Source: Cichorium intybus
Lineage: Eukaryota; Streptophyta; Magnoliopsida; Asterales; Asteraceae
Assembly: GCA_023525715.1 (NCBI GenBank)
Contig: CM042016.1
Span: 80,149,382-80,213,381, forward strand
Reading direction: 5' to 3'
DNA length: 64,000 nt
Below, in pieces: positions 33,003 through 44,700 of the stretch. The notes beneath the pieces were generated by a model, which saw nothing but the letters and a program-made list of their open reading frames with translations, was not told where the DNA came from and did not search any database. Each line of letters starts with the position of its first letter. Position 1 is the stretch's first letter. Both the position numbers and the translations under genes were made by a program.

Positions 33003-36000
33003 TTGTTTTTCTTGACATGTGAGCTTTATCTATTCGGGTTAAAGAAATTTTAGTTTCTGAGATATTAATGATTGATTTTGGTTCAGAAACAGGTGATTTT
33101 ATGATCCATTTCTGAATAAATCTTTTTGCAGGTTTCGGAGAATAAATTTTTGTTGGGTGTTTGATGTTTTTTGAATTGGTAACAATGACTGTTTTAGCAT
33201 TATGATTGCAACAATGACAACAAGTATTATTTTGTTGTCGTTTCAGAATTTTCGGAGTAGTTTGAGAGCGATTATAGTTCTGAATCTTGGTTCCGATAAT
33301 GCTTGGAGTTTGTTTGTTGCTTCTCATGATACCGGAAAATGAGACTTTTCGTATCAAGGATTCATTCACAGGTTTCTTAGAAGTTGTGGGACCGTTTTGA
33401 GCTATTTTTGAATTTCTTGTTAATTTTGGAAATTCTGAGTTGTAATCTGAGTTTTTGACATTTTGGAAATACTGAATGGGTTTGATATTTGGAGTCGGCA
33501 GTAATCCCTTGTGAATATGCTTTCGGGATGTGGGAGGAGTAGATTTTCGAGTAAGACTTGAAGTGACAAAAGTTGAGTTAACTCCTGACTTTTTCTGAGT
33601 GTAGAAGCAATTTCTTTGTTCAAATCTTACATGTTATCGAGGCGATCGAATGTGTTTTCGATTTAATGTTGGTTTTACTCCATTTTTTGTTAGGTTTTGT
33701 CTTTTTCCTTTTTGAAAAATTTCTTTTGGAGAAGAGTCAGATAAAGAATCATTCAAAGAGTCTGAATCTTCATGATTAACTTTAATTTTATCGAGCGAGG
33801 ATTTTTTCGGGTTTGAATCATTTGAAAAATTATGTTGTAAAGTGTCTAAGTATGACTTGGTATCGGAACATGATGGTTCAGAAGTCACATTAGATGAGTT
33901 AACAGCATTAGGATCTCTGATTATAATTTTGTTAAAATCGTTTTTAATGATGATGTTATTTGGACGTTTTTCCATTTTGATCTCTTCATCAACATTTTCT
34001 TTGTTTGAAGTTTTCAAGTCCTTGAGACATGGATTGAATTCTTCAGTAACACAGTCACTTTGCAGTTTATCTACGAAAGAGTGTTGTTGAGATTTTGTGA
34101 TGGATTATTTGGGACTGAGGTCATGTGTCTAGGCATGAATGGGACCGAATTTGTGTACAATTTGCTACTTTCTGCAGTGTCCTCTTCTGAAACGTATCAG
34201 AAGGGAATTTTGACTCCTTCCTTTGACTCAGAAAGGGCGTTTTCTGATTCATCGGTTGGAGTTTTAGGAGAATTCTTGGTTGAGTCCTCGTCGTGTTTAT
34301 CATCATATTCATTTAATGGGTATTGAAAAAACGGACTCTGTTTGTTGTATATGGGGTAATTTTTATTTGTGGTTTTTCTTGCCCATCCCCAATTAAAGGT
34401 GTTTTCTAAAGAATTAGTGTTAGCAGGAGATTTGAAAACTTCAGTTGCATGATACAACTGATCTACTAATTTGTTTAATCTTACATTATCGCTCCGGGCT
34501 AAATCCCTTTGAGATGTCAAAAGCTGATTTGAGTTTTCTAACAAAGTCTTAGAAGTCTGGTCGATTTTCAAATCAGCAGAAAGTTTATCACAAAATAGCT
34601 TTCTATCCTCTAACCTATTCTTCAACTTTATCACCTCATCATACCCATCATCCCTTTCCTCTAGAATCCGCTGATATGCAGCTAAGGCATCCGCACATGT
34701 GTTAGATATTTTTTCTAGAGCAGGTTCTAGATTATTAGAATAAATGTTATGTGTGAGAAGCATGTTACGTACCTGTTCGATTATGCTCACTCCTTTGCCA
34801 GTCTTATTGTTGGCCATAAATGCGTAGTTCCTTGGCCTGTAGGAGGATGAGGATTCAGCAGTTTCCTCAGGATGTTTGGAGCTTGTTATCCCTGGGATTG
34901 GAGTTCCTTGGTTAACTTGCACCATCATGCATTCACCGAACCCTTTTCCTCTTTTTCTCTTGTTTTCAAAGTGCTCGTCATCATCTCTAGAAGATCAGAT
35001 CTCAACGTTTCTGGATGCGACAAATTCTTTGACTTTTTCTTCTTCTTTTGCCTTCGGATAGTTCCTCGGAGCTCTGCAGTCAGCAGCATAGTGCCATAGT
35101 CCTCCACAGTTGTGACATTTAATTACCTCTGATTCGTTCTTTTCAGGAGTTGGAACTTGATTAGTGTTGACATCTGGAGCTGCTTTTGGTTTCTCCTGCT
35201 GTTGCTCCTCAGACTTCGGATAGAAACGATTTTGACCAGATTGATGATATCCGTTCTGATAGTTGTTTCTTGGTTGATAACCTGCTTTTTGGTTGGATGG
35301 TCGGAAGTTCTTCTTTGGACTAGAGTAGGATGGGATTCTGTTGAACTACTGACTCATCATTGCAATCTCGTGTTAGTATGCGGCTTCTTCAGCTTCATCA
35401 TATTTAGAATAACATGATTATGAGATTTGGTCTGGAGCAGGGAGAGCAAGAATTGAAGTTTTAGAGTGGTAAGTAGTTGGAGATGGTTGGCCTTGTACTA
35501 TTGGGGTTTGATAGTATGAAGTATAAGAAATTTATGGTTGAGAGGGATGGTATGATGGTATTGGAGTTGGTTGTTGAATTTTTGAGGGTTCTGAATTGAG
35601 ACAATCTGAGGTGCAATAGAGTTCATATTGTTAATTTGCAGAGTTGTTTGCTGATGTTGTACTGGTTGTTGAGGAGTGTTGGCCATAGTTGGATAGTTGT
35701 GGTATGAAATTAAGGCCATCGGTCCTCCGAGTTGCATTTGCTGTTGAGAGCCCTTTATGTCATGTTCTTGCCCAATGAGATTGTTGTAAAGTCGGTACAT
35801 GTTGAATGTTTTTAACTTTCCAGAGTCTTGAAGGATCATTTTAACAAGCACCCAGTCTTTTCCAAGTCCTTCAAGAAATCGAAGATTAATTTCTTGATTG
35901 GTTCTTTCTGCTCCTGAACTTAGGAGTCTAGTGACAATTATAGAGAACCGGGTGAATGCCTGTCTTAGTGATTCTCCGGCAAATGTTGAGAAGTGGGTGT

Positions 36001-36424
36001 ATTCTGAAAGGCTTGACACCAGCTTTTGATCTTTTGCTTCCTCCGTTCCTAAGAACATGTTTTGTAAGAGAACCCAAATTTGTTGGGCTGTAGTGCAATT
36101 TTGTATAAGATCAAAGAGTTCCAAAGGGATTCCATATTGGATTTCGGTGAAAGCGATTTGATCGTTGTCCATTTTCTCAATATCAAGAGGAGTCAATATT
36201 GGCTGAGGAGCACCACCTAGAGCTTCTTCAGCAGTGTCAGCTCTAGTGGTGTAGTTGGGAACATGAGGTCCCTCCTCAATGGATCGCCAGATATCTTTTC
36301 CTTTTGTTTTGAGATAGTTGTGCATGCGAGATGCCCAGCCATTATACTCAGTAGGACTGAGTATGGGAGCTCGATTAGAGCCTCCGACACTGTTAGCAAC
36401 ATTTAGAGAGTAGTTCATCTGCAT
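33003..36424 (-). pseudogene. Element B gag
   Basis: Starts at a true ATG, 36424 (MQMNYSLNVANSVGGSNRAP). The gag domain includes YNGWASRMHNYLKTKGKDIW and TTAQQIWVLLQNMFLG. A CCHC knuckle CHNCGGLWHYAADC lies at about 35125-35080. A coiled-coil region (34760-34440) starts with EQVRNMLLTHNIYSNN and continues through LAAYQRILEERDDGYDEVI. The C-terminal third is Ser/Asn/Lys-rich. Several stops and frame changes (near 35480, 34930, 34190, 33630) make it inactive. Same layout as the gags of A and C. Confidence 0.8.
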
Positions 36425-36587
36425 TTTGAGTAAAAGAAGAGGTTTTGAATTGTTTGAGATGAAAGAGAGAGTTTTTGGGAGTTTAAGCTATAATAGCATG
36501 CAATGATCCACAGAGGATTCTAAGGTTGTTGCTACAGCGAGGGTTTTGAGCAAACTAGGCACTTAGAATCTTATAGACAGCTATTCA

Positions 36588-36602
36588 GACTCTGATACCA
36601 AT
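36588..36602 (-). promoter_or_regulatory. Primer binding site of element B (tRNA-Met)
   Basis: The minus strand reads TTGGTATCAGAGTCTG next to the LTR end, matching the initiator tRNA-Met complement with one change at the end. Confidence 0.8.
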
Positions 36603-37663
36603 TGTTATCGCCAAATATTCTAAGTAATTGCGGAAAGTAAAGTTGCGGAATATAAAGTTCCGAAACTGGAAGTTTCGGAGGTGGACAAGTCCGAAGACTT
36701 GAAGTGGATGCGGAATGATCATGTAGAAGTAATACTTAGAATAGATCTTAATAGCTCAACAATAAATAATATGAAGCAACAGTTATGTAAAGACAGAAAT
36801 ATAAGATTGCGAGAATAGTAAGGACAATAAGAAATGTAGATTAGAACATGAGAGTTGATGAAATGAGAGATAATATTGATAATGAAAGGAGTGTTACAAG
36901 AGATATCTCAAATTCATGAGGACTGAAGATGGACATGGTCTCCCTTTTATAGAATAAGGGAGGACATTCGGACAAATACATATGGACTGAAGAGGAGACA
37001 ACACGTCTCTCTTCAGTCAGACAATAAGGATTAAACTAATAAAATAATACAATGTCAGACTAGGGTGGCTTATCTAGAATAAAATAATACTCTAAGTACA
37101 ACCGACATGCTCCTAGAAGGTCACGCCTGATCTAGTCTAATTATATCCTATACATTGAAGTGCTTATCCTTTGCCTTATCTTTACGATGATCTTTAGATC
37201 TTCAGTCTTCTTTATAGAATGATTAAGTATAGAAGTTCAGATTGATTGATCATATTGATAGTCTGAAATCCTAAGTGGATTTCGGAGTCCTGGCATTCCG
37301 AATCAGAGTATCTTAGAATATTGATCTTTGCTAATCTTGAATGGTCTTCTGAGTTAGTTCGGAGCATAGACTTCCGAACAACTTTTGAACTATGTCTTCC
37401 GAGAAGTGAATCTTCTAACTTTGATGTAATTTGAGTTTCCGAAATCCAAGAATAGATTTCGGAGGGCATTCAGAACATTACTCATAAACGGTAATAATAG
37501 AAGATGTAACTTATCGCCTATTGAAGATAAAACTACTTGTTTATTACTTAGATCATTCAAACAAAACATTCGTCTATCATTTCATCAAAATAAAGAGATT
37601 TGACATTACATCAGAACATGTCAAATGACGAGTTGGTCAACGGGTTGACTTTTGGCACTAACA
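36603..37663 (-). repeat. 5' LTR of element B
   Basis: 1,061 bp on plus from TGTTATCGCC to GCACTAACA; on the element's own strand TGTTAGTG...ATAACA with 5-bp inverted tips. A TATA box CTATAAAAGGG lies at about 36953-36943. TTCGGA/TCCGAA words occur repeatedly. The sister LTR is absent from the left side. Confidence 0.85.
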
Positions 37664-39551
37664 AGTTTCATTGCTTCGGAGCTCATCGGAGTAAAACAAG
37701 AAAAACCACATAGTGTTACACCGCAGCACTCCGAAGTACATTATCACTTCGGATCTCTGCGGAACAGAAATTTCTGTCAAATAAAATTGTGTAAATGGTA
37801 AAATCATTAAAACATATTTTGACTTCGCTTCTTAAGGATAATCATAAAAAGGTTTACTTCAAAGAAAAATCAAAAACAAGAAAAATAAAGGTTCTTATAC
37901 ATACACTTAATGTTTTGGGAAAAATTTGATGCACAAAGGACAAAGTTTAATCTTCTTTCAGGATTCAATCAATTAAAGGACAAAACTTTGATTTTAGATT
38001 CTGATAATCATACCTTATTGCACTAATAGGTATTTGGGAATCGACATGAAACATTGGTAAAGAGCAGACTTTAGATTGAGGTTAAGGCTATTTTACAATT
38101 TGAAGCCTTGTTTGATTCTAATATCCTTAACATAATGTCTATTCCTAACCTCCCTTCTGAACTTGACTAGCTTCAATATCAAACTAATCATGTAGCTTCA
38201 AAACTACACAGGATAACTCAAAAGTTCCGAAGTTTTCTTCAAAAGTACTACCTACATTCTTTGATACGCAAATTTAAAATTCTTTTCATTAGTGTTTCAA
38301 AATTGAGCTAAATTAAGTTTTTTTTAATCTCAAGGATTGTACAAAACAAAACAAAAAGCACCACAGGAAGAAACTAAATGGTGAAATTTTGTCTTCGGAT
38401 AAGCAAATCCAAAAAGGAAAAGATAACATTCAAAATGAATATGAATAGAAAAACTCAAAAAGATAAACAGAAAACAAATTGTCAAAAGATTCAAAGACAA
38501 CTGACAAATCAAAAAGATAAATAAGGGAGTGCAAAAGAAAGATAAATCAGCACTCAAAGGCTTATTCTTCTGTTTTAAATAACAATGCAAGGAACTCCTA
38601 TAACATAGTTGAGTACCATGCAGAGAATATGAACATTTCAAGTAATCTATCTTAAATGATAAAGTTGGGGTGGTGTATGAAGCTTAAAGGCTTGTCATCA
38701 CAACTGAGTATCCAAACACTTCAATTGATGAAATGGAATAAGTTTTTCAAAAAGGTTTATTCAAAGTCAATCCAAATTCTAAAGTACTTCTGATGCTCAA
38801 TTCAAGAATGAAAACCTTTAAATTTCAAATGCAAAGAATGTTATCATTATTTGGTATGAAAAATTTGAAACATAAAAGATGAATCAAACTTCTGGCTCAT
38901 AATGCGAAATCAAGTTGACAATGGGGTGATTAGACTTATACGTTCATGACTGATATTGAATCAAATAGACTTCAGAATGAAAAATGGACTTCCAACATGA
39001 TTCGAATGACTCTGAATCCTAAATTGTCAAAACTCAATTTCTCAATAATCATGGAAGTTAAGGTTAGATGTTTTCATGCATCATCAAAACAAATCAAAAG
39101 TGAAACAAAAACTTCTCAAACAAAACAAGCACTTCGGAGAATTAATAACTCTCATCTCTAAACTCTAATTCCATCTATTATCAATGCACTTCGGAGTTGA
39201 AAGAAACTCAAACAACACTTTGGAGTTAAAGGAAACTCAAAACAAGTTACTCATGTCCTTAATGATCTGAAGTCCATCTATTGTTCAAATGATTTTCACA
39301 TTTATGTTGAGGACAGAGACAAACATTCGTTTGAAATAAATGAACGTTGTAATAAGAGCTGGCATGAGAGAATAATGGGAGATCTTAACAAAAAGATCTT
39401 ATGAAAATGGCGCTTCATTTTCAAATCATCACAACTGACAACGTAACGTTTCCACTTTTGCAGGGCTAGTGGGACACGCATATTCGGAGGTGTCTTCGTA
39501 CTAGTGGACCAATTCAATCGTGCATTTAATGGCCTTAGGACCACGAATACT
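37664..39551 (+). other. Spacer of element D (pol to accessory ORF), left end cut by B
   Basis: 1.9 kb of AT-rich sequence without a supported ORF. It abuts B's LTR at 37663 and leads into the promoter and accessory ORF of D, the same position as the 13386-15001 spacer of A. B therefore appears to have inserted into this spacer. D's gag and pol are not in the window. Confidence 0.5.
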
Positions 39552-39561
39552 ATATAAACCT
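39552..39561 (+). promoter_or_regulatory. Internal TATA box in front of the accessory ORF of D
   Basis: TATATAAACC starts 117 nt before ATG 39669, with GCATTTAATG about 30 bp upstream. The leader contains AGAAACCCTAAATTC, a plant 5'-UTR style stretch. The equivalent box in A has the same ten bases. Confidence 0.65.
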
Positions 39562-39998
39562 CACACAGATTCAATTCTACTCTTTACGCATTCATCACTC
39601 CCAAATTTCATCCGGAAAATTCTCTCTCAAGAAACCCTAAATTCTTTCGTCTTCATCAATCTTCAACAATGACTGAAGCATCTTCCCAAACCACTAAAGC
39701 CATTTCAATCCCGAATCTCAAGAGCCAGTATGCAAACTTGGTTCTTCGCAACAATCTACAACTATATCCTCAACCAATTGATGCCTTGGTTGAGTGCCTG
39801 AAGAGGTCAGTTCTTGGCTACGCCCTGACCTGCACTCCTTCAATTCCGGCAACTCTTGTTCACAGAGCCCATTACACATTGAACGCTCTGTTCGACACTA
39901 ACAATCAAGTAAAATCGGTGTTTTATGAGGCTGTCGATTCAAATGGAAAGACCAAGAAAGTGCAACTGACTAAAGAAAAATTCACTGAAGCCCTCCAC

Positions 39999-40003
39999 CT
40001 TCC
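39999..40003. repeat. Target-site duplication of element G (left copy)
   Basis: CTTCC, repeated at 47767-47771. It lies in the D accessory ORF. Confidence 0.92.
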
Positions 40004-41371
40004 TGTAATACCGTATTATTAATTTATATAGATTTTATGTTAATCTTAGTGTAATTAAGATTAAATAGGTTGCTATATGAGTTAGGATGGTTAAAAACCC
40101 AATTGAGTAAAGTTTGGACTTGTAAAATGTCAAATCAGAGCTACACGGGTCGTGTATAGCCACACGGGTCGTGTAGAAAGGCTTAAGAACCAAACAGTAC
40201 CCGCTTTCAGGTCTACACGGGTCGTGTACCTCTACACGGGTCGTGTAGCTCTTGTTCAAAAATTACCGAAACGAGTTTGGGCCTCACACGGGTCGTGTCA
40301 GGCTACACGGGTCGTGTGGGTCTGTGCATGTTCAAGACAGCTTGTTGTAGGTCTCACACGGGTCGTGTCGCGCGCACAGGACTGTTTTAAGCCAAATATT
40401 CACGAATTGAAGCTAGGGATTCATACTTGGAGCTTGAAAGGTAATCCTCTTTGATTTTGGTTTCGTTTCAACCGTTGGATGGTTTGATTGAGGTAGCTTC
40501 TCGTGGCTTTGATGACCCATCTATGAATTAATGATGTTTGAGCCAAATTAATTGATTTGTAAGTGTATAAAGAGTTCAAATCCTAGACTTAAGTTAGTGA
40601 AATGCTTGTTGTGGTGTTTTTGATCTTGATTAGGTCAAAGTAGTGAAGTGAGAGTAAAACTGGAGTGATTTTGTTATTGTTTGATTGTCACTTCACTGTA
40701 TGATGCTAATTTCTAGGTTATTATCGATGTTAATATGATTGAAGTTGTTAGAGAGATTTGAGCATTGAATTTAGCTGTTGTGTTACAGCTAAAGCTAGAC
40801 AGGATCAGGCACGAGGTTCTGGAGTTCCACGTATCGATTCAACTTCAGGTGAGTAGTTATTTATTAGATGATTATGCCTTATTATGATGTTGTTTACAGA
40901 TAACAAGTAGGCTATGTTTTGATTTGGTTGAGTATAATCAAATATTGAGTATATGGAATAAAGAGTTATAGTGTGTATATCACACTCGGGATTGAGATAG
41001 TCCATTGAGCTTGATTAAAATGAGATAATGGATGATACAAACCAATTAACCTTAAATTATTCACTAAGCTTTCATAGCTCATAAATTGTTTGTTATTGTT
41101 GTTTGTGTTAGGTTTTAGTAGTGGCGATCGGGGGAAGCGTGTCTCAGAGGGATAGCTAGACTTGGACATAGTTTGTTGTTTTGAAACATGTAATGTGACC
41201 CGGTTTTTGAATGATAGTTGTAAATACTAATGTAAATAGTTTAGGACTTAAACTATGTTTTTGGTTACAACTTTGTATTACTAGTTTCTTAATTTGTGTT
41301 ACACCCTTTAATGTTGTTCTAAAGTGAGAAAATTAAGGTGTAATTCATTTATGAAGAAACCGGGTATTACA
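40004..41371 (+). repeat. 5' LTR of element G
   Basis: 1,368 bp. Contains seven ACACGGGTCGTGT units (40144-40368). Compared with the 3' LTR it lacks about 110 bp after the array, but keeps ~75 bp near 40665-40740 that the 3' LTR has lost. Confidence 0.92.
40144..40368 (+). repeat. Array of 13-bp near-palindromes in the U3 of G
   Basis: ACACGGGTCGTGT (5-bp inverted arms around GGT) at 40144, 40163, 40215, 40234, 40286, 40305 and 40356, in pairs about 19 bp apart with roughly 71-bp pair spacing. The 3' LTR holds eight units (46504-46748), one degenerate. A TTTTAA(A) TATA-like box follows about 17 bp after the last unit. Confidence 0.9.
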
Positions 41372-41374
41372 AGT

Positions 41375-41386
41375 TGGTATCAGAGC
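41375..41386 (+). promoter_or_regulatory. Primer binding site of element G
   Basis: TGGTATCAGAGC three bases after the LTR end, initiator tRNA-Met type. Confidence 0.9.
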
Positions 41387-41489
41387 CGTGGTTTGAGAGA
41401 ATTAAACCTTGAGATGGGTTTAGACTTAAACCAATGAGAAAGAGAAGTCCCAAAGAGTCCCGAGTAGCTATCCTTCGCGGTGAATAAAA

Positions 41490-41722
41490 TTGAGTTGATT
41501 ATACGCCATATTGAGTATTATGGTGATATACAATTGAGTTGATTATACACCATATTGAGTATTATGGTGATATACAATTGAGTTGATTATACACCATATT
41601 GAGTATTATGGTGATATACAATTTAGTTGAGATTATACACTATATTGAGTATAATAGTGGTATACAATTGAGTTGATTACACACCATATTGACTATTATG
41701 GTGGTAATTACTAAATGAGTTG
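41490..41722 (+). repeat. 44-45-bp tandem repeat in the leader of G
   Basis: About 5.2 units starting at 41490, 41534, 41578, 41623 and 41668. Each unit contains CACCATA...TATGGTG-type inverted arms (7-bp stem, ~8-nt loop). The array lies between PBS and gag, where packaging signals are expected. Confidence 0.85.
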
Positions 41723-41741
41723 ATTTTCTTTTTCAGTTAAG

Positions 41742-44700
41742 ATGAGCACTGGAAAAGAAAAAGAGCGAGGTGACCCATCAAGAGATCAATCGGGATCACG
41801 AGATTCGAGTAAAGAGCATCAACCCGAGGGAGAGTGACCTCCCGAGATACAGAGTAATACGCAAGCTATGATTGCGGCTGAGGTAGCCAAAGCACTTAAA
41901 GAGTTATTGCCCACTTATTTAAGGCCTTAGACGGAGGCCGCAACTGGAGGTCCTTCGGGGCAACCACCGGTTCAACCTGAGCACAGGGAGGATCGTGAAG
42001 AAGTCTTTACTGAGGCGGGTAGAGTTAGAATACCTGAGAAGACAACGAAGTGTACTTATGATGTTTTTCAGAAGTGCAAGCCATATGATTTCTATGGGAA
42101 AGATGATCCCATAGCAGCCAAGAATTGGTTGACACACGTTGAAAAGATGTTCCGCACAAGTAAATGTGATGAGGCGGATAAAGTTGAGTTTGCAACGAAT
42201 TTGTTAAAGGAGGATGCACAGTTTTGGTGGGAGAATACGTGTATGGAGATAGGAGAAAGCTTGGCATATACCTTTAACTGGGAACAATTCAAATTGAAGT
42301 TCACTGAATACTACTGTTCCAATAATGCTATGAAGGGAATAGAAGAAGAATTTTTGAAATTACAACAAGGGTCGAGAACTGTGCAGCAATACATGCTGGA
42401 TTTCAATGAGTAGGCGAGATTTGCACAACATCAAGTAGATACTGAAGAGCGGAAGATGGATCGTTACTTATGGGGTTTAAAAACCCAGATCCGAGAGTTT
42501 TTGCCAAGTTCCAGATATACTACCTTTCAACAAATTGCCGAGGCAGCAAGATCGAGAGAAAGGGAGTTGCAAAGACAGGAGGAGGAGAGAAGAACCGAAA
42601 GAGAGGTTGGAGGATTCAAGAGAAAGTGGGAAGGTAAAGCTGTAGATACTTCCCAGAGATTCAATACCACGAGTTCTCAATTTCGTGGTGAACCCAAAAA
42701 GAAGGAAGAAAGATGGTGCAAGAAGTGCAGGCGAAAGCACACTGGGGAATGTGATTCCCGAACCCCACCCTCAGTTTGTTTTCAATGTGGAAAGACGGGA
42801 CATATGGCTCGTCAGTATACTCAAAGTCGTCCTGTCTGTTTTAATTGCGGAGAAAGCGGACATATTCGCCCAGATTCTCCGAAGATGAAATCCGAGTCAC
42901 AAAGAGATTTTCAAAAGACCGGACGAGGAGGAGGTCGAGATCGAGATGATCGAAGAGATAGGGGTGGCGATCATGTGAAAACGCGAGCTTTTCAATTAAC
43001 CGTCGACGAGGCTCGAGACCAAACCGATGTTATCACAGGTATCTTTCGCTTGAACTCTTCTCAAGCACGAGTACTTTTTGATTCCGGTGCTTCTGTGTCT
43101 TTTATATCAGAGTCCTTTGCTTTTAAACTAGATATTCCATTAGCCGATTTATATGAGAAAATAATAGTGGATGTAGCAGATGGGAGATGTGTTTTTGTAA
43201 AGAGTCATTATAAACAGTGTCGGCTTGAAATCTATGGGGTTGCGTACCTTATAGATCTGAAGCCGATCACTAATCATGAGTTTGATGTGATAGTCGGGAT
43301 GGATTAGATGGATGATAATAGAGGTCAAATGGATTGTCATGAGAAAACACTTTCCATAAAGACACCGAGTGGTTCCCGAATTTTGATACGAGGTGAACGA
43401 CGTTCCTGAAAAGTATCGATAGTGTCACTTGCAACGGCTAGGAGATATGTGGAAAGAGGGGGTGAATTGATTATGGCACATGTGATTAGTGCCGAGTCAA
43501 AACATTCCAAAATAGAAGAAGTAAAAGTGGTTTGTGATTATCCCGATGTATTTCCTGATGATCTTCCAGGCTTACCACCAAGTAGACAAGTTGAGTTTGT
43601 GATCGAGGTAATACCTGGGGCGAAGCCAGTAGCTCGACCGCCTTACCGATTGGCACCGTCTGAAATGGAAGAATTAAAGAGACAGTTGCAAGAGTTGTTA
43701 GAACTTGGGTTTATTCGTCCGAGTTTGTCTCCATGGGGTGCACCTATACTTTTTGTGAAAAAGAAAGACGGCTCCATGAGAATTTGTATAGATTACCGAG
43801 AGCTCAATAAGATCACGATAAAGAATCGTTATCCGTTGCCGAGGATTGATGATTTTTTTGATCAATTACACGGAGCCACGTATTTTTCCAAGATCGATTT
43901 GAGATCCGGTTATCATCAGTTGAGAGTACAAGAAGCTGATATTTCGAAGACAGCTTTTCGCACGAGGTATGGTCATTACGAGTTCTTAGTCATGCCGTTC
44001 GGTTTGACTAATGCTCCAGCCGCTTTTATGGATTTGATGAATCGGATTTGTCGTCCCTTTCTTGATAAATTCGTAATTGTGTTTATCGACGACATCCTGA
44101 TTTATTCAAAGAGTCGAGATGAGCACAAATTTCATTTGCAACAAATGCTAGATTTTCTCCGAGACGAGAAATTATATGCAAAATTTTCAAAATGCGAGTT
44201 TTGGTTGCGGGAGATTCAATTTCTCGGCCATGTGATAAATGAAGACGGTATAAAAGTAGATCCGACGAAGATCGAAGCTGTAATGAGTTGGGAGCCACCA
44301 AAGAGTCTGATGGAGGTTCGCAGCTTTTTGGGATTAACAGGTTACTATCGGCGATTCGTTGAAAATTTTTCCCGAATCGCTACACCCCTAACCAAATTAA
44401 CAAAGAAGGCGGAGAAGTTCAATTGGACGGAGGCGCAACAGTCAGCATTTGAACAATTACGAGATAGTTTGTGTAAAGCTCCGGTGTTAGCCTTACCGCA
44501 AGGCGGGGAAGATTTTGTTCTCTACAGCGATGCCTCTCTGAGCGGTCTTGGATGTATCTTAATGCAAAGAGGACGAGTAATCGCTTATGCGTCTCGACAA
44601 CTCAAGTCACATGAGAAAGCTTATCCGGTGCATGATTTAGAGTTGGCAGCGATAATCTTTGCATTGAAGATGTAGCGACACTATCTTTATGGCGTACGGT

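Larger units (their letters stand above)
8150..37663 (-). mobile_element. Ty1/copia element B (Sirevirus-like), split by elements A and F, 3' LTR missing
   Basis: B occupies ~8150-9315, 21998-22588 and 31077-37663. Its RT reading frame passes from 22002 to 9315 across insertion A, and its integrase-RT linker passes from 31082 to 22588 across insertion F. Removing both and one TSD copy each restores colinearity. The order on the minus strand is 5' LTR, PBS, gag with one zinc knuckle and a coiled coil, protease, integrase, RT and RNase H. The left end stops before a PPT or LTR. The exact left boundary is uncertain. Confidence 0.8.

Noticed and set aside
40144..40368. Regular short repeats that could be taken for a CRISPR array
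   Set aside because: Units are only 13 bp, paired with 6-bp and ~39-bp gaps, repeated in both LTRs of a plant retrotransposon, and there is no cas gene. They are U3 motif repeats.
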